Shown here piece after piece: positions 33,651 through 46,714 of a DNA stretch of 64,000 nt (its first letter is position 1; each line of letters starts with the position of its first letter). The stretch covers positions 310,001 through 374,000 of the forward strand of contig NW_019173932.1 in NCBI RefSeq assembly GCF_001642475.1, in the 5' to 3' direction. A program made the translations under genes and the position numbers. The notes under the pieces are model-generated. The model ran no database searches, was not told the origin of the DNA, and saw only the letters and a program-made list of their open reading frames with translations. The DNA is from Fonsecaea monophora (lineage: Eukaryota > Ascomycota > Eurotiomycetes > Chaetothyriales > Herpotrichiellaceae).

Positions 33651-34628
33651 ATGGCGAACATGGCGTCGCCAAAACCCGCCAAATCAAAGTCCTCAGGGAC
33701 TGTGAGGAGTCGTACAGGGTGCCAGACTTGCCGCACACGCAAGCTGAAATGCGACGAGGTAAAGGCGCGCCGTGTTCTTTGTTTTTGATGAAAACTGACT
33801 GACTGAAATTCAAGGCGAAGCCGATCTGCGGACAATGTCAAAAGTCGCGCCGCGACTGTGTGCGCTCTGACCGTGAGTCGTCCTGTCCACCGCAATGATG
33901 AAAAGACATTCAAAGGAGCTGACACCTAAGGCACAGCAATCACCTTCCGCCATCACCAGAACTCGAGTTTCGGCAAGGATGGCCAAGAACACTCCCTCGA
34001 CAGTTTCTTCAAGTACAGCCAAACCTACAGCGAAGAAGATCTGAAGGCGTTTCTACCGGTGCCACAACAGCGTGCGTATTTCGAACATCCAGCATCCTTG
34101 ACAACATGACTGACTGATTCTTCAGTGACTTGGATTCATGTCTCCGACCCAACTGCAGAAGATGCGAATGCAGTCACTCCTCCTCGCACGCCTACCACCT
34201 CTGATATGGTTCAGCAAGTCGCAGCTCACACTTTAGAGGCTCTGTCGACTGCAGCAGCTGACCAGACCTCATATCCTCCCCAGGGCACTGCCTACTACAC
34301 GACAGCCAACCCTGCAACAGATTCTCACCCTGAGTATGGATTCGTGCAAGCCGAGCCTGCCAGCTCTACTAGTGGTGGCCTGTCCAGAAACATTCACTAT
34401 TACCTCAGCAACTCGTCTCCTCAAGCTCAGACTGACGCTTCCCTGATCGACCCAAACCTCGAGTCCACTGTGACTGCGACCTCTCATGAAGGCGAGCAAA
34501 TGGACGAGGCGCGTGATCTCAAAGCAGAAAGCGAGGACGAGAAACGCAAAGAACAGGAAGACAGCCTGACTGATGCGGACACCAGGGTCGCTATGGCGCT
34601 CAGAACTTTTAACGAACTCCAAACATAG
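33651..34628 (+). CDS. Short Zn2Cys6 DNA-binding protein
   Basis: Four exons (33651-33758, 33815-33872, 33931-34071, 34126-34628) give 269 aa. The binuclear zinc cluster spans the first splice and has Cys24, 27, 34, 41, 44 and 51 with spacing C-x2-C-x6-C-x6-C-x2-C-x6-C, preceded by the usual basic arm. The rest is serine-, threonine- and glutamine-rich and then acidic (EDEKRKEQEDSLTDADTR). No fungal-specific middle homology domain follows, so this is much shorter than the usual 500-900 aa regulator. It stands next to conserved housekeeping genes rather than a metabolite cluster, so it is not an obvious pathway-specific regulator. Confidence 0.85.
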
Positions 34629-36403
34629 GACTCAAGATACTGCTGGGGCCCACGGTAGAATGCCGTTCATGGACGTGTCATGATAGAATCATGGTCAAGT
34701 CAACACGAAGATATTGAGAGATGACTTTCATTGTTGGAGCAACGGGCGGCAGGCGCTGAGGAGCATTATGGGGGTTTGCACGAGCGAAAATACCGTCAAG
34801 TGAACGACACACGGGGAACAATCCACCGAAATGGGGACTGACCTAGAAGGGACGTGTCGACACATTCGGAGGCGGTTTATGACTGTAATACTAGCTGAAC
34901 ACAGATGGAGAGGTTCAGGCCGTGCTGTCGGCAAGGCGAATTTCAATGTTTCTGCATCTAAGATTTTTCTAATAACGTTTGGTCCATTCTATACCGTTGA
35001 TGCGACTCATGTGAGGGCAGACGCCGGATACAGTCCACAAACCAGACAAAAGCTCCACCCCGTAGGAAGGCCTTGGACGCGGAGTCTAGCTCGCTCCTGC
35101 ATGCAGGAGACACAGGAGGTCATGCATGTCTCGCCGGTTGGTGCCGAGACACATACTCCGTACTTGTACGTTTTTACCCTGCCCAGCTCTTGGGTGCATC
35201 CAGTCACGACTCCACGGTCAAGGGGCCGAATGCAGTGACTGGCTGTGACCTCTTATAATGGTGCTTTCACTAAATAGTGGTTTCAATAACCTACAAGAAG
35301 AACGGAGGTGGACGGAGCGCTTTTTGTATTGTCAATCTACCGGACCGCATGTGTCAATGAGGTCGATCGGCAAGAAATTTGAGCAGATTCTGGGGCTGCT
35401 TGGCCCGGAAGGCCACGCAAGCCACTTTGCTAGGACCTTGACAGGCGTGGCTAAGACGGTGGTAGCGTCGGTAACAGACAAGGGAAAGCGAGGAGGGGAG
35501 CTCGGTGGGATCTGGTAGCTAAGGCACTCGGCTCAATCTCCTTGGTGGATTTCATGGTGTACCACATAGTTCGGCGATGAGTGGATGGGAGGCTTTGGAT
35601 CTCCAAATTGGCCTGGTGCAGCTCGATTGCAAGGAGTTAAGTTCGGTCGAGACGTCATCAACGGCCGACGATGGCTCATCCAAACGAAACCTGGAAGTCT
35701 TGGAACAACAGTGACGCTTTGTGGCTTTCGAGCAGATCTGAACGGCTGCGGTTTTACCTGATTCTGTTCTAGTTTGGAAGGAGTGGCCGGCGTATCGTGG
35801 TGAGAAATCGTCTAGCGAGCGTGTTTGGATGGTGGCTTCGGGTGTCCACTTAACTGTGTTGTTTTCGAGTACTCGGTACGTAGTGGTTAACCTGTGTCCC
35901 AAAAAACAAAGCAGAAATGTTAGCTGAACCACTACAACACGGACAGCGGCGAGGCGGATACCACCCACACCACATTACCTGCGCCCTAACACCACCAGAT
36001 CACCAAACCTCCCAGTAGTACTTCTCTATTGTTGTTTCCACTTTCTTTTTTAAACCTCCCTCATTTTGTTCATTGACCGCTCTCTGAAAGCTGCTGCATT
36101 TCCATTCTCTCGTTTTGTGTACCTCGTACACCCACTGCACTGCCCCCAACCCGGCCTTCCGTTACCCGCCGAACGTGTTCCTCTCAAGACGATGTCCTGA
36201 TCATGGCCAGCTGAAAGATATCTTTGGTTTTTCTCCGACGAGGCAAAAGCAGATGCGTGCTGGTGAGGACAACAGCTACTTGTCGTAAAAAACCGCACGT
36301 CGCACAGTCCTCCTTGATCCTTCTTTCTGGTGCGGCGAGTGAGTCTGGGCCTGAACGGCAGGTGCAAGTTCCATACGGCTAAACCCCCGACGAGGTTGTC
36401 AAC
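34629..36403. other. Intergenic, nothing recognised
   Basis: About 1.8 kb with short frames only. It includes the promoter and probably a long 5' leader of the PH-domain gene. Confidence 0.5.
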
Positions 36404-39400
36404 ATGGGCCGCCTTCGCAACCTTTCCGAGAGCTTCAAGGCTGCGGCATTCAGCAATTCGACCCTCTCCATCTCTTCGCTCTCCAAGGCCTCCTCCGGCC
36501 AGACCCAAATCGTCGATAAGGACTCACCGTCATCGGCTCGTTACCAGGAATTTCCGACGCCCTCCGAAACCCCTCGAACAACCCCCCGGACGGAGCGGGC
36601 TGCGTCCCGCCCTGTATCCATGGTGTACACACCTCCGTCGATGGAGTTGGAAAGAGAAAATCATATCGAGGAGTTGAGACCGGTGTTCAGGTGCGCCTGG
36701 TGGCCTAGTTATATGAATGTCTAGTGCTGACGACCCCACTAGCTTCCTCTCAAGTCACAGCAACAAGCTCTATCAAGAAGGTGTTTATTGATTACTTCCT
36801 CGATCTACATGTCCTGATGCTGATCATCCCATGCAGGGTACTTTCTCAAACTGAATGATCTTGACACTCGTAAGTGCTTTCCGAACCCTCTGGATTTTGA
36901 TCCATCGAGTAACCTTTTGAAAGATGGAAGACCTAATCCGGATCGCAACTGGACCGAATGCTTCGCTCAACTGGTCGGCACGGTACTTTCGCTTTGGGAC
37001 GCCGCTGCTTTGGACGCGGCCGGCCAGGATGGAGAGGTGGCTCCTACATTTATCAACCTGGCGGATGCCTCCATCAAGATGGTACGATCTTTCAGACTCT
37101 TGTGGGCGGGCTGATTCTGAGTTACTGGCAGATCGAGACGCTCCCTACGCGAAATCCCGATGTTCAACCTTTACAGAATGTACTCTCCATATCTACGGCG
37201 GGCAAGAATCGGTATTTGCTACATTTTAACTCGCTTCACTCTCTCACGCAGTGGACGGCTGGCATCAGACTCGCAATGTTTGAACATGCCTCACTCCAGG
37301 AACTGTACACTGGCTCTTTGATTGCCGGCAAAGGGAAGTCTTTAAACAATATCCGGACGATCATGGAGCGTACCAAATTCAAGACGGAAGACTGGGCGCG
37401 AGTTCGATTTGGCGCTGGCACTCCATGGAGGCGATGCTGGTGTGTGATAGAGCCTCCCGACGAGAAAGAATGGCAAAAGTCCAACAAGTCCCTGAAGAAG
37501 AAATCAGCGTACGACCGACCCGCCATGCCGAAGGGAGTCATCAAGTTCTATGACACCAAGAAGACAAAAAAGGCCATACCTATAGCGACCATTACCGACG
37601 CATATTCAGCGTACGCTATCTACCCCCAGTCTAAGCCGTTGATCGACCAGTCTACCTTGGTCAAAGTTGAAGGCCGCATCACAATACATTCTACACCAGA
37701 ATCCAAGACTGAAGGCTTTGTCTTCGTGATGCCCGAGGTACATCCTGCAGTATCAGGTTTTGAAATGATGCTTCGGTGGCTTTTCCCTGTTTATGACATT
37801 TTCCACCTTTACGGTCGTCCCCAACGGCTAATAGCCGACACATGGGACACTCGAGGCCTCATGTTTGCGATGCCGCGGGAGCGGAGATACGGCTATCTAG
37901 ACATTATTGACGTTGCTGCGCTTGTCCATTCTCAGGGAAGCGAAAAATGGAGCGAACGTGAATGGCGGAGACAGTTGAAAGAGGCAACTTCTAAGCGAAT
38001 GTCAATGACCGCACAGGGACGTTCGAGTGGCACTTTCGAAAATAGGCGCCCGAACCGAGTATTTTCGGAATCCAGGCAAGGCGTGCATTACGACGATGCT
38101 GATTCAGTACGTTCGTCGCCTTTTTCGCGACATCAGCACAATCAATCAACCGATGCAGTGTTTGCTTCCCCAAAGAAAGTTGTCACTGCTCCAGCAAACA
38201 CGGCCTATCTCTCCCCAGGACAAAACCACCATTCAAGGTCTGTATCAGAATCCGTGGCGTACATGTCACCGACCCAGAATCGTCGCCAGCACGACCATTA
38301 TCATCCTTCCAGGTTGTCCACTGAATACACCGATATGGAGCCTATTCAGCCTCCCCCGGCTCCTCCTGCTCATCGAAACCCATTCAAGAATAACATTATT
38401 CATAGTGAAGCAGAAACATCAGACAGCCGCTACAGCTCGGATAGCGACGGACAAGGTCCACGGACTCAACCGGAAGATATTCAACGAGATGTAGGCGAAA
38501 CAGCACCACCTGCGCCAGTGGTGGCTCCTCCAAATATGCAGCACCAACACAGTGACGTCCCACAGAGGCGACCCGATGCTCGACCGGATTTGAGACGTGA
38601 GAAAAGTCGAATGTCGAATGGAACCTTGTCTCAGATTGTTGATGTGAATAAACTCGCGAACAGTGGGGCGGCGGGGCATGCAGCGTTGGTGGCGTGGAAT
38701 AATGGCCGAGAAGGCGAGAATCAGGGGCTTCGAGGGGTAAATGAGACCCCTCGCGACGAAGAAATATCTGCTAATCAACCTGTTTCTCAAGAAGTGGTAG
38801 CAGAAGGTGCTTATACGCAAAACCCTGCTGATGTCAGACCAGAACATCCCCGGATGCCCTCTGAACAGTCAACGGCCACCAAACCGATCCATCGAAAGCC
38901 TGTCCCGACAACCACATCAACCCTGTTAACACCATCCAACCGTGTGCAATCGCCCGACAGGATGTCCAGACACTCAGCCTCCAGTTATGACAGCACCCCG
39001 AGTAGTTCACCGGACTATGACAGTCTTCCCGAGGACGATGATCGTCCTGTATTTCACAGAAAAACCAGGACAGGCGTCTTAAAGACAGTCGGAGATCCTC
39101 AACTGTCTAGTGGCGGTCAACAAGACTCGGCCAAAATCGACATACCGGTCGTTGACTTTGGCATGACGTTTACCCCTAGCTTGACCCCGGGACACAGTCG
39201 TCCTCCGACAGCTTCTGGAATCACCGGACGGCAGTCGCCGTTTGATCAGCCATTGACCGCCCCCGCAACGCCTTTGACCAGATCTCCTCAAGAAGAGCGA
39301 ACCTCTCCGGGAAATCTTAGCCCTGGCGACGGGCAGAGGTCACCGTTGGTTGAGAGAAACAGCCCCAAGGGCGCTCACTCGCGCTCATCTAGCTATGCTT

Positions 39401-40107
39401 GGCATCCCGGAACGACCCTGGAGAGGCACAATTCAGTAGGAGGCTTGACAGCTGAGGAGTTCGTCCAGCAACGCGCCGTCGCTGCTAGGGTTCCACAAGG
39501 ATATGTCCCTCACCGGAGTGTTTCCTACAGTAAGGTCGAGCAGTCTCCAAACAAATTGCAGAAAAAACGAGATTCAATGCTTCGACCCAGCTCGAGGCAT
39601 TCGTTATTGATCGATCCATCATCACATTTATCAGCCCGAGAACAGGAGCATGTTGCCAAAATGACTGGTGGCCCGTTGATTCAGGTGGTTGACCGGAGTA
39701 AGACGCCAGACCCATCTGTCGGGCTGATAGGGGCGATCGAAGCACGAGAGCAAGAAAAGAGAAACATCAAGGACGGGGTTGCCGGTCATATGGTTCAAGA
39801 GGCCATCGCGCAAAGGCAGGCGGCAGAGCGCACCTACGGAATGCAGTCGCATGCCAGCTACAACTCGCCTGTTGACGTCAGACAAAGTGGGCAATGGGCC
39901 GGCTCTCAAGGACCTCTGTACTGGGGTGGTACCGTGCCGCAACAGCCGCAACACGCCTGGTCGAACCAGTCGGCGTGGCAGTATCAGCAACAGGCTCAGG
40001 CCCAGGCACAGCAGATACAACAGATGCAGCACCAGCAGCCCTATCAGATGTATAATGCGAGATCTAGTGGGCATTATGTGTTACCGGGTGGCTATGGCTC
40101 CCGGTAG
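36404..40107 (+). CDS. Caf120/Skg3-type PH-domain protein
   Basis: Five exons (36404-36690, 36743-36780, 36837-36869, 36924-37081, 37132-40107) give 1163 aa. After a serine-rich leader, residues about 95-330 match the Caf120/Skg3 family: RPVFSFLSSHSNKLYQEGYFLKLNDLDT, then RNWTECFAQLVGTVLSLWDAA, FINLADASIKM, and NRYLLHFNSLHSLTQWTAGIRLAMFE. These form a split PH-like module followed by TPWRRCWCVIEPP. The C-terminal 700 residues are disordered, rich in serine, proline and glutamine, and end in a Q-rich stretch. In yeast the family is linked to the CCR4-NOT complex and to bud-neck sites. Two very short exons (38 and 33 bp) were required to keep the frame, and each restores conserved residues. Confidence 0.88.
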
Positions 40108-41195
40108 AGGATCAGTACGGATATTCCTGGGTTGAATTTGCATGGCAAGCGAGTGATTTTGGCATCGGTGGGCGCTGGGAGATACGTAGATACACCTTAC
40201 GCAGGCGTTTATCCAGGGCTAGTATAGAATGATAAGAATGTCACAAGATTATCGCAGCTCCTTCCTCATGGGGCCAAGGACCAGCTAGAAGCAGTACTCG
40301 GTCTGGAGAACAATGATAATGACACCTTGCATCGGCTACAACCAAGGACAATCCCACGGGTTCCGCCCCGGATTTGGGCAAGCGAGAGGGATCAAGCGAG
40401 GAAACGGAGTCGTGCTGGAGGAGTGTGCATATGCATGATCCCGTACCTACCTCGTACTTGTAGGGTCCTCATTCAAATTCTAGGGGGCTGGGGAGCTTGA
40501 GAGGCTCGAGAAATTCACCTGAGAGATGAAGCACGTGGCAGGAGTTCCAGGTACAGTAGTACGAGCACTACGAGATAGTTTCGCCTCGATTGAGGAAAGC
40601 GAGGGGAAGGGACGCCTAGCCCCGTGGCTTCTAGGGCACAGTTATTGGCTCAAGGTCTGGAACAGGCCTAAAGGGGAGAGAGGATTATAAGGGGTCCCCT
40701 TGTTAGCACACATCCATGGGCACCCTGGGCAGCTACGCACCTGCTGCCCGCACCGGAAATGTAGTCGTGAACCTCCAGCTCCGCCGTCCACGTACGTCCT
40801 GCAACAATTCCAAGAAACATCACCGCCATAGTGCACTTCGATGCCAACTTTATCTCACATCTACTATTACCCCCGATTAACACCACAGCGGATTGCCTTC
40901 ACCCTCTTTCCACTCGCTTCCTCCTTTGCCTCTTGCAATCCGGTGTCCCAGATACTGCCTGCATTGCACACACCATCTCACAGTCACAGCGGGCCTGCTG
41001 ACTGAGGATTCGGGGCCTCCCATCTAAAAGCAGAGCAATTATTATTTCTGAACTGAATCTCTCCTGGTCCACGTACGCAGTTGTCCGTTGTCCGAGCACC
41101 CCCTCTCGACTTACCGTTTGTACTGCACGATACACATCGCTGCAGCTATTATGTTCGCCATGGTCTGAACCACGGTTTTATCCATATCTTACGCC
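40108..41195. other. Intergenic, nothing recognised
   Basis: About 1.1 kb between two parallel genes. It has clusters of GTAC-containing sequence (for example near 40440-40470) and no convincing gene. Confidence 0.5.
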
Positions 41196-44100
41196 ATGCC
41201 GTTGCGAACCCTACTACCATCGAAGCCTACATCGGGTCCTAGTCACCGCAGACATGGCAGTATCGTCGAAGATCCCCCCTCTACGTCGGCTAGCAGCAAC
41301 GTGCCATCTACTCGAACCCACAGCCGCGGTAGCTCTCTGAAGAGACTGAGTCTGAGTCTGTCGCGGACCAACGACGAACCTTTCCCTCCATCTTTGACGC
41401 AGGATCTGGAGGGACTTCCCGGCCACCAACCCCCCGTCCAGCCTCATGTACCTTCCTACCAAACTGATCCGCCGAAAAGTGCCAGCACCCCGGCGACCAG
41501 ATCACCGACGCAGATTGAAGGAGATGGGAGAAACGGGATGCAAAATGACCTTGGCTTTGGTCTCAAGTCTATGCCTCAACGACTCTCACTCTTGGGATTG
41601 AGGCATGCGTCGGATCCACAACTGTCCAGCAGGTTCAAGAAGGAGGAGATTAGTCCTTCCAACGACGTCCCACGTATGTATTTTTTTTTCTCTTGATCTT
41701 TTAAGCAGACTGCTAATTCTGTATCGAGCAGCACCCACAATCATCACAACCGCGCCGACGACCAACGACTTCGACGAGCCTGCCCAGAAGCCATCGCGAA
41801 GGAAATTGTTTGCCAGAGCGCCAAGTCCTTTCCGCAAGAGTCACAGCTTTAGACGGACTATTTTAGACCCTTTGAAAGGTACCGGTAACGAAGACGGCCA
41901 GGATGAAAAAGCGAGCTTGGCAAAACCTGGGATGCTCAAAGAAACCACCTCGTTTGAGCGCCTTCCGCGACCAAGGACAGGACATTCTGGCGCGGAGCCG
42001 CCTGCGTACGGTGACGAATCTTCGTCCTCGCTGGCCATCCCCATTACGCGACTCTCGGAGTCGTCTCGATCGGATGATAGTTCTGGGGACCACCACGTCT
42101 ACGCAAAGACTACCACCACACACACCATCTCTACCACCACCACCTTCTTCAAGTTGAAGAGGCGCAAGAAGAATAAAGGTCTACTTTTCCCACTACCTGA
42201 AAAGTTTGCAACACCTGCCTCAGGGCGGACCACGGCCTCGCATACCCCTCAAGAGTCTCTGATGGGAAGGAAATCTATGTCGCCGAGCAGGAGATCAAAC
42301 ACGGCCGTGAGATTTGACACTGAGCCGAGCCGACATGGCTCTGCAGTTCCTTCACCCACTCATTCCGCCACGGCACTCACAAATGCTCCATTTGGGTCGC
42401 CGGGGGCCACCATTGTGCGGCAAGACTCCAATTGGTCCACCCACTCTGGTCAATCGACGCCATCAGTGACACTGATTCCCCCGCGACTATCGGGAAGAGG
42501 AAGATCTTCGACCTTGAGCTCGCTAGGGAAATCAACTGAGAGGTTGTCTGAGTCAGGTCCCCAGCCAGCATCAACGCGAACATCGACGTCGACAAGTGGA
42601 CGAAGAAGCTTTGGCGATCTGCTGTCCCTTCCTCACAGACTACGGCAGAATTCCGCGCCACCTACGCGCGGTGCTGGCTCAACTCCCGGCACGCCTGGCT
42701 CAAAATCCAACTCTTTACACATCCCTCGAGAGCCGGAACCGGAGCGGGTGTATCCCAAACGAGAGGATGGCGATACCCCGGCTAGTTACCTGGAAAAGCT
42801 CGAGGCCGCAGTTCCCCGGAGCGCAATGGCGTCCATTCTCTGCAAGAGCGCAGATGACTTTTCCAAAACATGCTTGCGCAAGTACATGCGCGGCTTTTCC
42901 TATTTTGGCGATTCCATTGACATGGCGATCCGGAAGATGTTGATGGAAGTAGAGTTGCCCAAAGAAACTCAGCAGATCGATAGACTGCTCGCCGGGTTCG
43001 CGGACAGGTACTATGAATGTAACCCGGGAATCTTCTCCTCGACGGACGAAGCGGCCTTTGTCGCGTTCTCGATCCTTCTCCTACACTCCGACACGCACAA
43101 CAAGAATAACAAGAGGAAGATGCAGAAACAAGACTATGTCAAGAACACCCAACAGGGTCCGGTGCAGATTTCCAGTGATATTCTCGACTGCTTCTACGAC
43201 AATGTGTGCTACACGCCCTTCATTCACTTTGAAGACGAGGTGGCCGTCAACAGTCACCGTCTATCAGCGCCCAAACCAAAGAGAAGCCTAATCAAGACTA
43301 GAAGCCTTGAAAGCCTCCGCGGTCCTGTCGACCCCTACACTCTGATCTTGGATAATAAGTTGGACGTGTTGCGGCCGTCTCTGAAAGATGTGATGGATAC
43401 TGAGGATTGCTATTGTTCCACAGGCACATCCGGTGTGCTCGAGACCGAACACCATCATAAGGCTTTTGTGAACTCAGCGGTGTTGCAGATTGTGTCTGCA
43501 AGGTCAAGGCCGGATGCTTTCTTGTCCCAAGCCACCATTAGCAACCCCGGTGAAGCGCAAGCTGGCCTGGTCAGTATCAAGGTTGCCAAAGTGGGGCTGC
43601 TGTGGCGCAAGGATCCAAAGAAGAAGAAAGCAAAGCGCCCGTGGCAAGAATGGGGTGCGATCCTGACTGACTCAAAGCTCTATTTCTTCAAAGATGTCGG
43701 GTGGGTCAAGAAGCTGATTGCGCAGCACGATGCCCATTCCAAGTCGACCAATAGATCTGCTCCTCTTGTCTTCAAACCGCCGCTTACTTCTTTCGAACCC
43801 GATGCGCTGATGTCTATGGACGATGCCGTGGCATTACTGGATTCGAGCTACAAGAAACACAAGAATGCCTTTGTTTTCATCAAGCACGGAGGTTTCGAGG
43901 AGATTTTTCTAGCTAACAGCGAGGTCGAGATGAACGACTGGATCGGCAAGCTCAACTACGCGGCTACTTTTCGCACCGCCGGTGTGAGGATGCGCGGGCT
44001 TCTGGGATCCAACTACGAAGGCCGTCATCTGCTGCGAAAGGACTCGGATTTCTCCTCCAAAAGTGGGGACACGCCCCAGAAAGACAAGAAGGTCGACCCC

Positions 44101-45414
44101 CAGATGGCGTGGGAGATTATGTTCTACCGCCGGCAACTGATTAACGAGAAAATCAGCGATTTTGACGAGAGGATCGCGGTGGCTCAAAAGGAACTCGACC
44201 ATCTCCTTCGCAACGCGCGGCATCTGCTCATCTTGCTCCCCATCCAACAGAAGACTCGTGAATTTCTCGTGCTGGCTGCCGGCCGTATGTCGGCCAAATT
44301 GAAATGGACCAGAGTGGAGCTTTGGAGGACGAGGACTCACCGAGACATTCTTTTCAAAGACCTCGAAGAGGAGGGTGCCACTGCATTCCCTGCTCCCAAG
44401 GCGTCATTGACTTCGACGCCTCAGAAAACCACTCCTCTGAGGACGGGTCAAGGAGATCTGGGGCGAACCATCACCGACACAAGCCACATCACCTTGTCAC
44501 CGGCCAGTGCTACTTCGTCGAGGCTGTCCAACATTGTCGACAAGCTCAAGACATCGGAAAACTTCAGCATTAGCACGACCGACCTTCCATCGGCTATAAG
44601 CCCGTCTGTGTCCGGAGAGGCATCTCTATCGAGGCACGAAAGCACCCAGGACTCGCACAGTCTATCACACCAAGTTTCTACCACCAGTTCCCATCACAGT
44701 CGAGATAGAGACCGACTTGCACGCGGAGCGGATGACTCCGAGGAACGTGTCTTGCGCGAAGCCGGACTGACGCACGTGGACGGTAACGTCGCCCGGGATA
44801 GGAGGCCTGACACCAGTGAATCAGAACGGGATCGGGTTGGAACAATGGCGGGCGCCGCTGAGCCTTCAAAGGCTGGAAGTGTTCGCCGGAGCCTTCAGCG
44901 CAGCTTGCGTGAGCCACACCTCCACCACCATCACCACCTTCACCAGTCTCCTAGTGTTCATCGCCATAAGAAGAGTAAAGAATCGGGCTCTAGTTTGGCT
45001 ACGACAGATGATGGAGGCAAACTTACGCACGGTGAAGCCGAGGAATTGAAACGGGGCACGGGGAGCTTCATTCTCCACGGCAAGAAGGCTAGTGTCATCA
45101 CCATGTCTCCAGAATGGCAGCACATGTCTAATGAGGAGAGGCTGAAGATGAGAAAGGCCGAGCGGGAGAATGAAGAGGCGGTCGACGACAAGACTGCCGC
45201 ATCTACGACGTCATACAATCGGGATGTCACTCTGGGAACAGCGAGCAACGCCTCCTCGACGCACGAAGAGGAATTCGAGGAACCGTTTAGATCCTCCAAT
45301 TCGAGTCGGAAGCAGAGTTTCGCGACCACATCGGGGGAGCAGTTTGTGGACGCGGAAACCGGGGAGGGTGACGATCTCGGGGTGGTAACTGGCGGAGGGG
45401 ACGCTGAAAGATGA
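41196..45414 (+). CDS. Sec7-PH guanine nucleotide exchange factor for Arf
   Basis: Two exons (41196-41673, 41732-45414) give 1386 aa. A disordered serine-rich N-terminus of about 500 residues precedes a Sec7 domain (about 510-690). It shows YMRGFSYFGDSIDMAIRKML, the glutamate-finger region ELPKETQQIDRLL, the RYYECNPGIFSSTDEAAFVAFSILLLHSDTHN core and a C-terminal FIHFED. A PH domain follows at about 780-930 (VGLLWRKDPKKKKAKRPWQEWGAILTDSKLYFF, then NDWIGKLNYAATFR). A coiled-coil stretch (ISDFDERIAVAQKELDHLLRNARHLL) and a long disordered tail complete it. This domain order matches the Syt1/Sec74 branch of Arf exchange factors in membrane traffic. The catalytic Glu is kept, so it should be active. 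Confidence 0.93.
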
Positions 45415-45903
45415 TAAGGCTGGGCTCACACGGACCTTTTCTGTGTACGAGAAGGGTTCCTGGCGACTTGGGAAGTTGGACCAGGGCAATGGATGATTGT
45501 CACGACTAACGGATCACGTTCAAAGGGCACGACTTTAGAGGAATGGGATACAAAACACCGGCACCGGCCATGTAACGCTTACTAGGTGGGGATATCTGGC
45601 GCAAGTGAGAGGGATAGATGAGCGTCAGTTGCAGCGAGACTCTTTGTTGCCGTGCTTGGAATGGAAAAAGCGTTTTATTCTTGATCAAAGCACATCAAGC
45701 CATATCGCCACCTACTCGTGCACCGAAATTTTCCTGTGAAAGTGGTAAGTGGCCCAGCTATTCGATGGGATGTGTAGATAGATGATGTCCTTTAAGATGT
45801 CGACGTTGAGTTGTATGTCGGACATGCAGGTTTTCTCGCGGACACCAACACCCCATGTGTGTAAAGGGATATATGTATTGGCCCATCTGGACGGATGTAC
45901 CGA

Positions 45904-45942
45904 GTACGAGGTACCTCGTCAAGCTTGTCTAGTACCTCGTAC
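45904..45942. repeat. 11-bp inverted repeat
   Basis: GTACGAGGTAC at 45904-45914 pairs with GTACCTCGTAC at 45932-45942, across a 17-bp spacer. It could form a hairpin. No terminator or factor site is known to me for it. Confidence 0.6.
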
Positions 45943-46565
45943 CTTTGGAGGTGGAATGGACCACATCGCCCTGCCCTGTCACCCACTTGTAATTAGGTGT
46001 TAGGTTCCTCTTGGGTTGTTTCGGTACGGTATGTACGAGCGAGGAGGTACTCAGACGTTCTTAAGTACGAGTGGGGATCTATGCGCACTAACCTTGTCTG
46101 GTACATGCATTAACCGTGTCTGGCATAGTGCAGTATAGTGCGGTATAACTCTACCTACTCGGTGCTTGGACGGTGTACTTGTACTTTGTACTTGTAGGTA
46201 CGTACATACAAGTAGGAATACCTCTACCTGTACTTGTACTTGTACAGAGTACATGAAAAAAAAAGTATCCGAGTGAGTGCGTGAGGACGTGAGTGAAGAC
46301 GTAAGTGAGGACGGTGAGGTTGAAGGAAAGATTAAATTGTACAATGCTCGTTTTGATGCTGATTGTTTTTCCCCCCACTTTCGAAATGGGTTCTTGCTAC
46401 CTACAAGTACCGTGGCACCTTGGGTACCTACCCTGGGCACCTGTTGATAACCCCAGCTCTATCAAGATACATAAAAAGTATTTTCTGTGTAAATGATACC
46501 TGTGTGTCCGTGTCCCTCCCTCTTTTCTCTCTCCCTTCCTCGCTTTTCATCTCTTTATCTCTTCA

Positions 46566-46570
<5 letters not shown>

Positions 46571-46655
<85 letters not shown>

Positions 46656-46660
46656 TGTGT
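46571..46660. repeat. CT/GT compound microsatellite
   Basis: An uninterrupted (CT)34 tract at 46571-46638 runs straight into (GT)11 at 46639-46660. It lies about 55 bp past the stop codon of the P450 gene, probably within its 3' untranslated region. Confidence 0.95.
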
Positions 46661-46714
46661 ATCTCTCTACCTCTTCTCCCGTCTACTCTTTTTTTTATTC
46701 CTTTGGTGACATCA

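Larger units (their letters stand above)
45415..46714. other. Intergenic rich in GTAC motifs and microsatellite
   Basis: About 1.3 kb between convergent genes. TACTTGTAC- and GGTACCT-type words recur densely between 45880 and 46450. The right part holds the CT/GT microsatellite. Frames through it are low complexity and not genes. Confidence 0.55.

Noticed and set aside
36958..40107. 1049-codon uninterrupted frame in the PH-protein gene
   Set aside because: Its first part reads out of the conserved frame. The 50-bp intron at 37082-37131 restores NLADASIKM followed by ETLPTRNPD, so the spliced model is preferred.
41605..41731. Upstream extension of the Sec7 frame to 41605
   Set aside because: That stretch covers the end of exon 1 in the wrong frame and an intron with consensus GTATGT and AG borders.
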